This document shows positions 17,287 to 25,267 of a stretch of 64,000 bases of DNA, in pieces. The DNA lies in contig JAWKLJ010000001.1 in the NCBI GenBank assembly GCA_041392805.1, forward strand, positions 2,976,001 to 3,040,000. Direction: 5' to 3'. The stretch is from Saprospiraceae bacterium. Lineage in GTDB: Bacteria; Bacteroidota; Bacteroidia; Chitinophagales; Saprospiraceae. The notes beneath the pieces were generated by a model. The model had not been told where the DNA came from. It worked only from the letters and a program-made list of their open reading frames with translations, and did not search any database. How positions within the stretch are numbered: the stretch's first letter is position 1; each line of letters starts with the position of its first letter. Position numbers and translations under genes: made by a program.

Positions 17287-18789
17287 ATGCGTCATAAATA
17301 TCAATCTATAGCAAAAGAAGCCCTCCTTCATTCGGCCCACTTGGATACCCGTCGCCTTTTCCTCAAACAGATGGGTTTGGGGCTTGGCGCCATAGCCTTT
17401 GGCGGCTTGTTGGGCTGCGAAAGCAAAAGTACGCCTACTTTTGCCGGTGGTCCATTATACGATTCAACCAATCCCCTGCTACCCAAATCCCCCCATTTTG
17501 CCCCACGTGCAAAAGCCGTGATTTACCTACATATGGCTGGCGCACCTTCTCAACTAGAATTGTTTGATTACAAACCAGCCTTACATCAGCTGGATGGGCA
17601 GGAGTGTCCGCCTTCGCTACTTGAAGGCAAGCGCTTTGCCTTTATTCGAGGCGTGCCGAAGATGCTAGGTCCGCAAGCTACTTTTAAGCAACATGGACAA
17701 TCGGGCGCCTGGATTTCAAACAGGTTACCCTATCTATCTACGGTGGCTGATGACTTAACCTTTTTCAAAGCAGTGCACACAGATCAATTTAATCACGCGC
17801 CAGCTCAACTCTTAATGCACACGGGCAGTGCGCTCCTGGGGCGGCCAAGTATGGGCTCCTGGGTTACCTATGGACTGGGCTCAGAAAATAACAACCTCCC
17901 TGGTTTTGTGGTATTGACATCAGGAGGGACCAATCCCGATGCGGGCAAATCGGTATGGGGTAGCGGTTTTCTACCGTCTGTGTACCAAGGCATCCAATGT
18001 CGTTCTCAGGGAGAGCCCGTGCTCTATCTAAATGATCCGGACGGCATGAACAGGGATTTGCGTAAAGCTTCTATTGATGCCATTAATAAAGTGAATAAAC
18101 TCTCCCATGATGAGTTTAAGGATCCTGAAATATTATCCCGGATTGCCCAATATGAGATGGCTTTTCGCATGCAGGTAGCCGCACCAGAGGTGATGTCTAT
18201 TGATGATGAACCGGAATATATCCATCAAATGTATGGCACCCAACCAGGTAAGGCCTCTTTTGCCAATAATGTTTTGCTAGCGCGTAAATTGGTGGAAAAA
18301 GGCGTGCGGTTTGTCCAACTCTATGATTGGGGCTGGGATTCGCATGGTACTGGTGAAAGCGGAGCTTTAAACCTTGGTTTTGTGGAAAAATGCAGACAGA
18401 CTGATCAACCCGTTACGGCGCTCCTCCGGGACTTGAAACAACGTGGCCTCCTCGAAGAAACCCTCGTCATCTGGGGCGGCGAATTTGGCCGGACGCCAAT
18501 GCAAGAAAACCGGAATGGCGTCGACCTTCCTTTCAAAGGCCGAGACCATCATCCTGATGCCTTTACGATTTGGATGGCGGGTGGAGGCCTGAAGCCGGGG
18601 ATCAGCTATGGGGAAACAGATGAGATTGGCTATAGTCCTATTAGCGGCAGCACCTCCACTTTTGATATACAGGCCACCATTTTAAACCAACTTGGGTTTG
18701 ACCATGAAAAATTCACCTACCAATTCCAAGGCCGCCCGTTTCGGTTAACGGATGTTGAGGGGTCGGTGATCAAGGAGGTGGTGGGGTAA
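17287..18789 (+). CDS. DUF1501 protein, Tat/lipobox leader
   Basis: A 500-residue periplasmic protein of the DUF1501 family, which has an alkaline-phosphatase/sulfatase-like fold. The leader combines a twin-arginine motif (TRRLFLKQ, about 21-28) with a hydrophobic stretch and a lipobox (GLLGC), so it may be a Tat-exported lipoprotein. Likely metal ligands include the DWGWDSHG motif near 348 and the late GRDHHPD motif near 418. Function is unproven; co-occurrence with PSCyt proteins suggests the two work as a redox or hydrolase unit. Its stop is 9 bp from that of the convergent sulfatase gene. Confidence 0.88.
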   Translation: MRHKYQSIAKEALLHSAHLDTRRLFLKQMGLGLGAIAFGGLLGCESKSTPTFAGGPLYDSTNPLLPKSPHFAPRAKAVIYLHMAGAPSQLELFDYKPALHQLDGQECPPSLLEGKRFAFIRGVPKMLGPQATFKQHGQSGAWISNRLPYLSTVADDLTFFKAVHTDQFNHAPAQLLMHTGSALLGRPSMGSWVTYGLGSENNNLPGFVVLTSGGTNPDAGKSVWGSGFLPSVYQGIQCRSQGEPVLYLNDPDGMNRDLRKASIDAINKVNKLSHDEFKDPEILSRIAQYEMAFRMQVAAPEVMSIDDEPEYIHQMYGTQPGKASFANNVLLARKLVEKGVRFVQLYDWGWDSHGTGESGALNLGFVEKCRQTDQPVTALLRDLKQRGLLEETLVIWGGEFGRTPMQENRNGVDLPFKGRDHHPDAFTIWMAGGGLKPGISYGETDEIGYSPISGSTSTFDIQATILNQLGFDHEKFTYQFQGRPFRLTDVEGSVIKEVVG

Positions 18790-18798
18790 CACAAGCCC

Positions 18799-20226
18799 TT
18801 AGCCCTTTTTGCTTTTTTCCGGTACGAAGCCTTCTTCATAATCAGGATTCAAGGTAGTAGGGACAGGGGCATTTGTTTCTTTTCGCCATTTTATAAGCAA
18901 TTGGTGGAGTTCGGCTGTTTTTTCAGGATGGCTCGCTGCCAGATTATGTTGTTCGCCAATGTCTGCTTTCAGGTTATACAGTTCTAAACCGTCATCTTCG
19001 AAATACTCATGCAATTTCCAATCGCCGAGGCGAATGACGGAGCCGGGTCGGGTCCGAAACAGTGGATCTCTGCTTTCATCTTCTCCTTCGCTATAAGCTT
19101 CCAAATAAATAGGGAAATGCCAATACAAAGGCCGTTCTCCCAGGCTTTTTTGCTGTGTCAAAAGCGGTGCCAGACTTTGGCCATCCAATATTTTATCCGC
19201 TGGTTTTTCCATTCCCAACAGCTCAAGTAAGGTTGGAAAAAAATCCAAGTTGGTAACAGGTTCGTCGCTTGTCCATGCTTTTGATAACTGGGTTTTCCAT
19301 CTGATTAATAAGGGAACCCGTATCCCGCCCTCGTAGTAAGAACCTTTGCCCGCACGGAGAGGGTGCTGACGAGACTGGAAGGAGATTCCTCCATTGTCAC
19401 CTGTAAAAATAACGATGGTATTATCCAATTTCAAGGCATCGAGGGTGCTTAGGATACGGCCTACGCTGGCGTCCATGGTTTCCACCATTGCCGCATAGTG
19501 AGGGCTACGACCTTGTCCATCAACCTGCTTTTTTTGTTTGTATTTTTCAACCAGTGCTTCTTTCCCTTGCAGCGGGGTATGGATCGTAAAGAAAGGCAGG
19601 TAGAGGAAAAAAGGCTTTCCTTTATTATCGTTTATAAACTGAATAGCCTCTTGGGTAATTCGGTCGGTCAGGTATTCCCCTACTGGTCCATCTGCAAGTT
19701 TGGGGTTTTCATAGGGGCTAAAATAGGATTTGGGGTGTCCTGCAGATGTTCCGCCAACATTGACATCAAAGCCTTGGGTTCTGGGATCATCACCAAGGTG
19801 CCATTTGCCAATGGAGGCAGAGGTATAGCCATTGGCTTTCAAGACCTCTGCAATAGTTAATTGCTCATTGGCTAATACTTTGGTGTTGGGTGTAGGAATG
19901 AGTTTTCTGGTTTTCTTGTTGCCTCGATCCGATGGGCTAACGGTGTAGATACCGTGGCGGGGCGTATTTTGGCCAGACATCATGCAGGCTCGGCTCGGCG
20001 CGCAATTGGCTGCCCCGGCATACGCATTGGTAAACCGGATGCTTTCTTTGGCCAATTGATTCAGATGGGGCGTTTCATAATAGCGCGAACCATTAAAACC
20101 CACATCCTTCCAACCCAGGTCATCGACATTTATAAGCACAATATTGGGTTTTTCGTTGCCGTATTCTTTAGCACAAGTATTTGCCATCAATAAAATGACA
20201 AAGCAGAAGAGGTATAATTTATTCAT
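18799..20226 (-). CDS. Type I sulfatase lipoprotein
   Basis: A 475-residue sulfatase counted from the ATG at 20226. Upstream frame codons exist, but this ATG directly precedes the signal peptide (lipobox ANTC, Cys18) and a promoter lies just before it. The FGly motif is CAPSR with Cys75, which must be oxidised to formylglycine. Calcium ligands are expected at Asp35-Asp36, and GKWHLG carries conserved Lys/His. It hydrolyses sulfate esters, probably on algal or animal glycans; the substrate class is not readable. The activating enzyme (FGE-like) is encoded divergently at 20388, a direct functional pair. Confidence 0.92.
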   Translation of the reverse strand: MNKLYLFCFVILLMANTCAKEYGNEKPNIVLINVDDLGWKDVGFNGSRYYETPHLNQLAKESIRFTNAYAGAANCAPSRACMMSGQNTPRHGIYTVSPSDRGNKKTRKLIPTPNTKVLANEQLTIAEVLKANGYTSASIGKWHLGDDPRTQGFDVNVGGTSAGHPKSYFSPYENPKLADGPVGEYLTDRITQEAIQFINDNKGKPFFLYLPFFTIHTPLQGKEALVEKYKQKKQVDGQGRSPHYAAMVETMDASVGRILSTLDALKLDNTIVIFTGDNGGISFQSRQHPLRAGKGSYYEGGIRVPLLIRWKTQLSKAWTSDEPVTNLDFFPTLLELLGMEKPADKILDGQSLAPLLTQQKSLGERPLYWHFPIYLEAYSEGEDESRDPLFRTRPGSVIRLGDWKLHEYFEDDGLELYNLKADIGEQHNLAASHPEKTAELHQLLIKWRKETNAPVPTTLNPDYEEGFVPEKSKKG

Positions 20227-20252
20227 TGCAATTGGATTAAAGTCCTTTTGAT

Positions 20253-20285
20253 CAAAGATAGGTACCTTAATTTTTATTAGCGCAA
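20253..20285 (-). promoter_or_regulatory. Sulfatase promoter
   Basis: On the minus strand TTG (20285-20283), 22 bp, then TATCTTTG (20260-20253), matching the Bacteroidota consensus. Transcription would start near 20246, giving a ~20-nt leader, and this supports the ATG at 20226 over upstream codons. Confidence 0.5.
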
Positions 20286-20387
20286 CCATTTCAGCAAAAA
20301 GAGGAGGAATTTGTTAACTATTGATAAGCCCCAATTTTTTTTCCGTTATTTGTAGAGAAAGAGATTTTAAAACGAAAAACAAACCTT

Positions 20388-21530
20388 ATGTATAGATTGA
20401 TTGTCATTCTTGGTGTTGGGCTATTGGCCGCTTGTCAAGGGGAGAAAACAGATCGCGCAGAAAGATTAGATATTACCAAAATGGATCCTGTCCATTGCTA
20501 TACGGGGGAGGCTTCTCCTTATACGGCAGTGGGGCTTATACCCACCTACTTGAAAGAGGTGGAGCAGATAAAGGCCGACCCGAAAGAAGCTCAAAGCACC
20601 GAAGGAATGATTTGGATAGAAGGAGGTTCCTATCAAATGGGAGGTGACAATGACCAGGCTAGAGAGGATGAATTCCCTAAACACCCTACCGTAGTTGACA
20701 ATTTTTGGATGGATGAAACGGAAGTAACCAATGCACAATTTAAATCCTTTATAGAGGCGACATCCTATGTGACTACCGCAGAAAAAGAAATAACGAGAGA
20801 AGATATCCTGGCGCAGTTGCCTCCGGGCACAACTTTGCCAGAAGACCTGGATTTATCTCCCTTTTCCCTGGTTTTCCATAGCCCTCCACCCAGCAATCAG
20901 GCTTATGGGCCACAAGATTGGTGGCAAGTCGTAAAAGGCGCTAGCTGGCAACACCCTCAAGGCCCGGAAAGCACCATTGAAGGAAAAGAAAATGAACCAG
21001 TGGTGCACATCTCTTGGTACGATGCCATGTCTTTTTGTAAATGGAAAGGGAAAAGACTGCCAACAGAAGCCGAGTGGGAATATGCCTCCAGGGGTGGAAA
21101 AAAAGGCGCGATTTATCCATGGGGGGATACGCCTATTTCAGCCCAATTTGCTAATTATTGGCAAGGGGATTTTCCCGTGAAAAACGAGGTGGAAGATGGT
21201 TTTGCGCGCCTCGCTCCTGTCAAAAGTTTTCCGCCCAACGAATTAGGCCTTTACGAAATGGCGGGCAATGTTTGGGAATGGTGCGCCGATTGGTACCGCC
21301 ATGATTATTATCAAGCAACCGTCACCACGCGTACGGTCAACAATCCACTTGGCCCAACCGATAGTTTTGACCCACAAGAACCTACCGTTCCTAAAAAGGT
21401 CGTAAGGGGTGGCTCCTTCTTGTGCAACGACAGCTATTGTTCCGGCTACCGCGTGGCTTCCAGGATGAAATCTAGTCCGGATACGGGCTTGGAACATACG
21501 GGGTGTAGGTGTGTGAGGGATGGGGAGTAG
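20388..21530 (+). CDS. Formylglycine-generating enzyme-like lipoprotein
   Basis: A 380-residue protein with a lipoprotein leader (lipobox LLAAC, Cys16) and an FGE-sulfatase (SUMF1) domain from about residue 65, starting at GMIWIEGG. Late motifs are NVWEWCADW and RGGSFLCNDSYC. Cys346 and Cys351 match the copper-binding cysteine pair of true FGE, so it is probably catalytic and not one of the many cysteine-less homologues. FGE oxidises the CxPSR cysteine of sulfatases. An exported, lipid-anchored FGE is notable because modification normally precedes folding; it may act on sulfatases during or after export. It is divergent from the sulfatase gene. Confidence 0.88.
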   Translation: MYRLIVILGVGLLAACQGEKTDRAERLDITKMDPVHCYTGEASPYTAVGLIPTYLKEVEQIKADPKEAQSTEGMIWIEGGSYQMGGDNDQAREDEFPKHPTVVDNFWMDETEVTNAQFKSFIEATSYVTTAEKEITREDILAQLPPGTTLPEDLDLSPFSLVFHSPPPSNQAYGPQDWWQVVKGASWQHPQGPESTIEGKENEPVVHISWYDAMSFCKWKGKRLPTEAEWEYASRGGKKGAIYPWGDTPISAQFANYWQGDFPVKNEVEDGFARLAPVKSFPPNELGLYEMAGNVWEWCADWYRHDYYQATVTTRTVNNPLGPTDSFDPQEPTVPKKVVRGGSFLCNDSYCSGYRVASRMKSSPDTGLEHTGCRCVRDGE

Positions 21531-21549
21531 GGTTCACGAGCGTTTTTTT

Positions 21550-21800
21550 TTGGCGGGGAGGGGACTTTGGAGAGGGGTCAGTTGGCGGGGAGGGGACTTT
21601 GGAGAGGGGAGAGTTGGCGGGGGTGTGGCTTGGGAGAGGGGTCAGTTGGCAGAGAGGGGAGAGTTGGAGGGAGGGGAGTGTTGGCCGGGGGGGGGTTGGG
21701 AGAGGGGTCAGTTGGCAGGGAGGGGACTGTGGAAAGGGGGAGAGTTGGCGAGGAGGGGGCTTGGGAGAGGGGGTCAGTTGGTGGGGAGCGGAGTGTGAGC
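21550..21800 (+). repeat. G-rich degenerate minisatellite
   Basis: About nine units beginning GTTGG follow one another. Most are 31-33 bp with the plan GTTGGCGGGGAGGGG, CTTTGG or CTTGGG, AGAGGGGTCA or AGAGGGGAGA; two units are shortened to 17-18 bp. The plus strand is almost free of C, with many runs of 3-9 G, so G-quadruplexes are likely. It begins about 20 bp after the FGE stop and ends about 40 bp before the next ATG. ORFs through it on both strands are composition artefacts. Confidence 0.85.
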
Positions 21801-21838
21801 GAGGGGAATAAAAGCGAATCAGAAAAAACAAAGCGATA

Positions 21839-22552
21839 ATGGATCAACAGAAAAATCTAAAAACCACTTTAACAGCTTTTTTTGCTTTTGTGCTCCTGAC
21901 GCCAGTCATTGTCCAAGCCCAAAGCGTGAAAAGCTATCTCTTTGAAGAAAAGGACGGGTTGTTAGTGGTAGAAGCAGAGCACTATGTAGGGCAAACCCTC
22001 ACCGAGATTCGACAATGGTATACCATCGACGGACGACAACAGACCTTGCCGAAGCCCGATCCCGACACCTCCCATGCTCAATCGGCTAGCGGAGGAATTT
22101 ACCTGGAAATTTTGCCAGACACGCGCAAAAATCACGAGGAAAAGCTTATTGCAGGGGAGAATTTTTCGAATAAAGCAGGTCAGCTGGCGATACTCCATTA
22201 TTTAGCCTATTTCAATAATCCTGGCAAATATTACGTTTGGGTACGTGCTTTTTCTACAGGTTCGGAAGACAATGGTATTCATGTAGGTTTAAATGGAACA
22301 TGGCCGGAGAGCGGTCAGCGTATGCAATGGTGTGAAGGCAAGAACCAATGGACCTGGGATAGTAAACAGCGCACCGCAGCGGTCCATTGCGGCGTCCCTG
22401 AATTGATTTATTTAGAGATTCCAACAGTTGGCTGGCATCAAATATCTTTTTCTATGCGAGAAGATGGTTTTGAGTTTGACAAATGGCTAATGAGCAAAGC
22501 CTACGAAGTGCCTGAAGGAGCAGGTCCAGCCGCCTCCAGTAGCAAGTTTTAG
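21839..22552 (+). CDS. Secreted carbohydrate-binding-like protein
   Basis: A 237-residue protein with a Sec signal peptide (hydrophobic 11-24, cleavage after VQAQ likely). The mature part starts with LLVVEAEHY and contains GKYYVWVRAF and VGWHQISFSMRE, which resemble CBM6-like or GH115 C-terminal-type beta-sandwich modules. No catalytic residues of a known glycosidase are seen. A role in binding polysaccharides at the cell surface or in the periplasm would fit the neighbouring sulfatase and FGE genes. The G-rich repeat separates it from the FGE gene, so the two may or may not share a transcript. It is convergent with the DUF1684 gene at 17 bp. Confidence 0.6.
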   Translation: MDQQKNLKTTLTAFFAFVLLTPVIVQAQSVKSYLFEEKDGLLVVEAEHYVGQTLTEIRQWYTIDGRQQTLPKPDPDTSHAQSASGGIYLEILPDTRKNHEEKLIAGENFSNKAGQLAILHYLAYFNNPGKYYVWVRAFSTGSEDNGIHVGLNGTWPESGQRMQWCEGKNQWTWDSKQRTAAVHCGVPELIYLEIPTVGWHQISFSMREDGFEFDKWLMSKAYEVPEGAGPAASSSKF

Positions 22553-22568
22553 GGAAAAATACCCTTCG

Positions 22569-23471
22569 TCAGTGCATCCCATAATTTTTTTCTCCATACC
22601 GAATGGCGACTTCCAGCCGATTGGCTGCTGGAGGCAGGAGGCAGGTCGCATATTCGGTGAAAGCACAAGGAGGATTGTAAGCCTTATTGAAATCGATATA
22701 GGTAAGTCCGCTGCTATCGACCTTGGGAGTGTAAAGGTATCGACCACTAGGATAAGTCTCATCGCCGGTTGTTGCATCAGCAAAAATCAGGAAATACTCC
22801 GCTGGCCCTCCATCTAAAACGAGGATAGACGCTTCCTTCCCCTCCCAATTAAAAACCAGTTTCCCTTCCGTAGGATAGGGGATTTCCATATCGAGCACAT
22901 TTCGGACCAGCAGGGTTTCTGGTTGTTCAAAAGCTACTAATTTTGCAGGTACTTTTCCCTTGGGATCGACAGGGTAATGATCGATATGTTTAAACTGCTG
23001 CCGGGCTTCGTGCAAGCTATCTATCAGCCGGATGCCATAGCGATGACTACGTTGTAACAGAAACCAACTCAGGCTGCCATATTCCATGATGAGGGGGGAT
23101 GCCTGGCCACTTAAACCCATGGTTTGAATAACTTCCTCCTTCACTTTTATGTCAACTCCTTGCGCTATTTCTACCCATACGGAATCTCCCTTTTGCATAA
23201 AACGCCCGATTTCGCTGGGCGCTTTTTTGGGAAAAATCAATTGATTTTCCAGGCCTGACCCAAAGGTGTTTTCGCCTTCTTCCAACCAGAAGAGCCCAGC
23301 CAATGCCAACCAGCCTGTTGGGGCGGTTAGCTCTGCTATCCGTTCGCTACGCCATGCTTCTACTTCCTCCAGGTAAGCCTCGCGATTTTCTAGGGGTTCA
23401 TGGTTACATGAGGAGACGGCAAAAGTCAATAGGCAAAAGACAAGGTGGTAATAGGTGTATACTTTTTTCAT
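22569..23471 (-). CDS. DUF1684 lipoprotein
   Basis: From the ATG at 23471 the protein has 300 residues, starting with a lipoprotein signal (lipobox AVSSC, Cys18). A longer frame begins at 23594, but its first 41 residues are not signal-like. The body matches DUF1684: WRSERIAEL near the start, GWLALAGLFWLEEGENTFGS, then a C-terminal YNPPCAFTEYATCLLPP. The function of DUF1684 is unknown. The gene lies downstream of a terminator that closes the operon before it, so it should have its own promoter. Confidence 0.85.
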   Translation of the reverse strand: MKKVYTYYHLVFCLLTFAVSSCNHEPLENREAYLEEVEAWRSERIAELTAPTGWLALAGLFWLEEGENTFGSGLENQLIFPKKAPSEIGRFMQKGDSVWVEIAQGVDIKVKEEVIQTMGLSGQASPLIMEYGSLSWFLLQRSHRYGIRLIDSLHEARQQFKHIDHYPVDPKGKVPAKLVAFEQPETLLVRNVLDMEIPYPTEGKLVFNWEGKEASILVLDGGPAEYFLIFADATTGDETYPSGRYLYTPKVDSSGLTYIDFNKAYNPPCAFTEYATCLLPPAANRLEVAIRYGEKNYGMH

Positions 23472-23551
23472 TTTATTCGATTTAGGAATGAGTCCCTCTT
23501 CATTAAGATAGGAAAGGCCAGCTAAGGCACGAGTTCGCCATTCACAACGCC

Positions 23552-23620
23552 CTGAAATAAAAAATGAAAAAATTAGAGGTATTGGAGGGCTCAAGTTAGC
23601 CTTTTCTCCAATACCTCTAA
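23552..23620 (-). terminator. Rho-independent terminator of the GMC/isomerase operon
   Basis: TTAGAGGTATTGGAG (23573-23587) and its exact complement (23606-23620) form a 15-bp stem with an 18-nt loop. Reading minus, the stem is followed by AATTTTTTCATTTTTT. It lies 38 bp after the isomerase stop. The stem sequence is related to the repeats at 51361-51391. Confidence 0.75.
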
Positions 23621-23657
23621 GTCCCTTAAAAAAGCCTTGGAATCATTTCCCTTCTCA

Positions 23658-24563
23658 TTATACAGTGCAAATTCTCACACCTTCTGCCAAAGCGGCAATT
23701 TTATCATCCCAGGTAGGAATATACTCCTGAGCGACAAATCGGTCATATCCAGTTTCCCTGATTGCCCGCATAATAGCAGGATAGAAAAGCTCCTGGGTTT
23801 CGTTGATTTCATTGCGGCCGGGAACGCCACCAGTGTGGTAGTGCCCCATGTAATCTTTATATTTTTTTATGGTGGCAATGATATCACCTTCCATGATCTG
23901 CATGTGATAGATATCGTACAATAGTTTGAAATTAGGGGAAGCCACTTTGTCAACCAGTTTTACGCCCCATTCGGTGTGATCGCACATATAATCTTTGTGG
24001 TTCACCTTGCTATTGAGCAATTCCATAACGACCACGACGCCTTTTTTCTCGGCGTGTTTGGCAATTTTATCCAAGCCAACAGCACAGTTTTCGATACCTA
24101 CTTCATCATCCATCCCTTTTCGGTTTCCCGAAAAACAAATGACACTTGGAATGCCAGCATCAGCTGCTTGATCAATGAGCCTTGTATACTCCTTCAGAAA
24201 GCCTTCATGGGTTTTTGGATCATTAAACCCATCGGGAATGCCAAAGAAAGAATCATTCCCCAAAGCACAGGTTAACCCATACTTTTGTAAAGTGGCCCAA
24301 TCCTTGGGGCCCACCAGTTCAACAGATTTGATACCAATATCTTGCATCTGCTCACAAAATTGCTCAAGGGGGATATCACCATAGCACCATTTACAAACAG
24401 AATGCTGAAAACCAGGGGCATTAGTGGTTGAATTTTCCATTTTTTTGGTTGATTCGTCATTTGATGAGGGAGTAGCACAAGATAAAGGTAGGCCAAACGC
24501 CAACATTCCAGCGCCTAGCGTGGTCTTCCTCAATGCATCCCTACGAGAAAGTTTATCATTCAT
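23658..24563 (-). CDS. TIM-barrel isomerase (hydroxypyruvate isomerase-like), Tat leader
   Basis: A 301-residue AP_endonuc_2-type TIM barrel, closest to hydroxypyruvate isomerase. The ATG at 24563 gives a twin-arginine leader (SRRDALRK, residues 5-12) with a lipobox-like LSCA, so the enzyme is exported, unlike classic Hyi. Expected metal and catalytic residues are visible: Glu in VVMELLNSKVNHKDYM, Asp in LLYDIYHMQIMEGD, His in GHYHTGG and Glu in AQEYIPTWD. It is the last gene of a GMC oxidoreductase - small subunit - isomerase operon ended by a terminator. A plausible role is to act on the keto-sugar made by the oxidoreductase (inference). Confidence 0.82.
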   Translation of the reverse strand: MNDKLSRRDALRKTTLGAGMLAFGLPLSCATPSSNDESTKKMENSTTNAPGFQHSVCKWCYGDIPLEQFCEQMQDIGIKSVELVGPKDWATLQKYGLTCALGNDSFFGIPDGFNDPKTHEGFLKEYTRLIDQAADAGIPSVICFSGNRKGMDDEVGIENCAVGLDKIAKHAEKKGVVVVMELLNSKVNHKDYMCDHTEWGVKLVDKVASPNFKLLYDIYHMQIMEGDIIATIKKYKDYMGHYHTGGVPGRNEINETQELFYPAIMRAIRETGYDRFVAQEYIPTWDDKIAALAEGVRICTV

Positions 24564-24635
24564 ATAAACATAATTGGCTCTCTGCCCATTTTTGTGCGCT
24601 AAAGCCACCCAAAAACAGTTAGAGAAGGTAAAATG

Positions 24636-25199
24636 TTAAAGAGACCATACTTTTCCTCCTGTTTCCGATAGGTCGATACAGCCATTGTATGCACCCGGAA
24701 TAGGATCATAGGCCAGCACTTCTGTGCCTACAGATTCGGAGGTATAATACCCCAGAATGACCAGCTGTTTCATTTCCAGATAGTAAGATTGTCCTTTTGC
24801 TTGTTTCGCATTTGTATCCACCTCTTTGAGGTACGCCAATTGTTCTGCTGCCGATAAAGCAGAAAACAGTTTACCATTTTTAGCTTGGCAAGCCTGGATC
24901 AATTGATCGATGCCTTCCCTGGCCTTCGTTTGTTGTTCCGGTTTCAGGGCCTCATTTGCTATCTGGTCAATAAAGGCTGGAACGCCCACATCAATGGCTC
25001 CGGGGCTATCCGCAGAATGAGGGAGGATGGTCTCTGCCATAGCAGTGATTTCCTTCATTTGTTCAGGCGTAAAAAATACAGGGGTAAAATCTGGTATATG
25101 TTCAGCCTGGCAGCCTTGCAAGATAGCTGTTGCCACGGAGCCACTTACGGCTATTCCCGTTAGCAATGCCGCCTGTTTTAATGCTTCCCGTCTGTTCAT
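24636..25199 (-). CDS. Gluconate 2-dehydrogenase subunit 3-like small subunit
   Basis: A 187-residue protein from the ATG at 25199; a TTG two codons earlier is less likely. The leader is a Tat signal (NRREALKQ) with a lipobox-like LQGC. The body fits the gluconate 2-dehydrogenase subunit 3 family: FTPEQMKEITAMAETILP, GAIDVGVPAFID and a closing YDPIPGAYNGCIDL. In known relatives this small subunit escorts the leaderless GMC flavoprotein through the Tat system and takes part in electron transfer. It follows the GMC gene by 68 bp and precedes the isomerase gene. A second homologue is at 59637-60149. Confidence 0.88.
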   Translation of the reverse strand: MNRREALKQAALLTGIAVSGSVATAILQGCQAEHIPDFTPVFFTPEQMKEITAMAETILPHSADSPGAIDVGVPAFIDQIANEALKPEQQTKAREGIDQLIQACQAKNGKLFSALSAAEQLAYLKEVDTNAKQAKGQSYYLEMKQLVILGYYTSESVGTEVLAYDPIPGAYNGCIDLSETGGKVWSL

Positions 25200-25267
25200 T
25201 ATCAATTGAAGTTTAAGTTTTATAATTTAATTTAAACGTGTCATGACAGGTGTTTTTCAGTTGCCAC

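Noticed and set aside
21509..21847. Several overlapping ORFs on both strands
   Set aside because: They run through the G-rich minisatellite; the proteins are Gly/Arg/Trp or Pro/Ser repeats produced by base composition.
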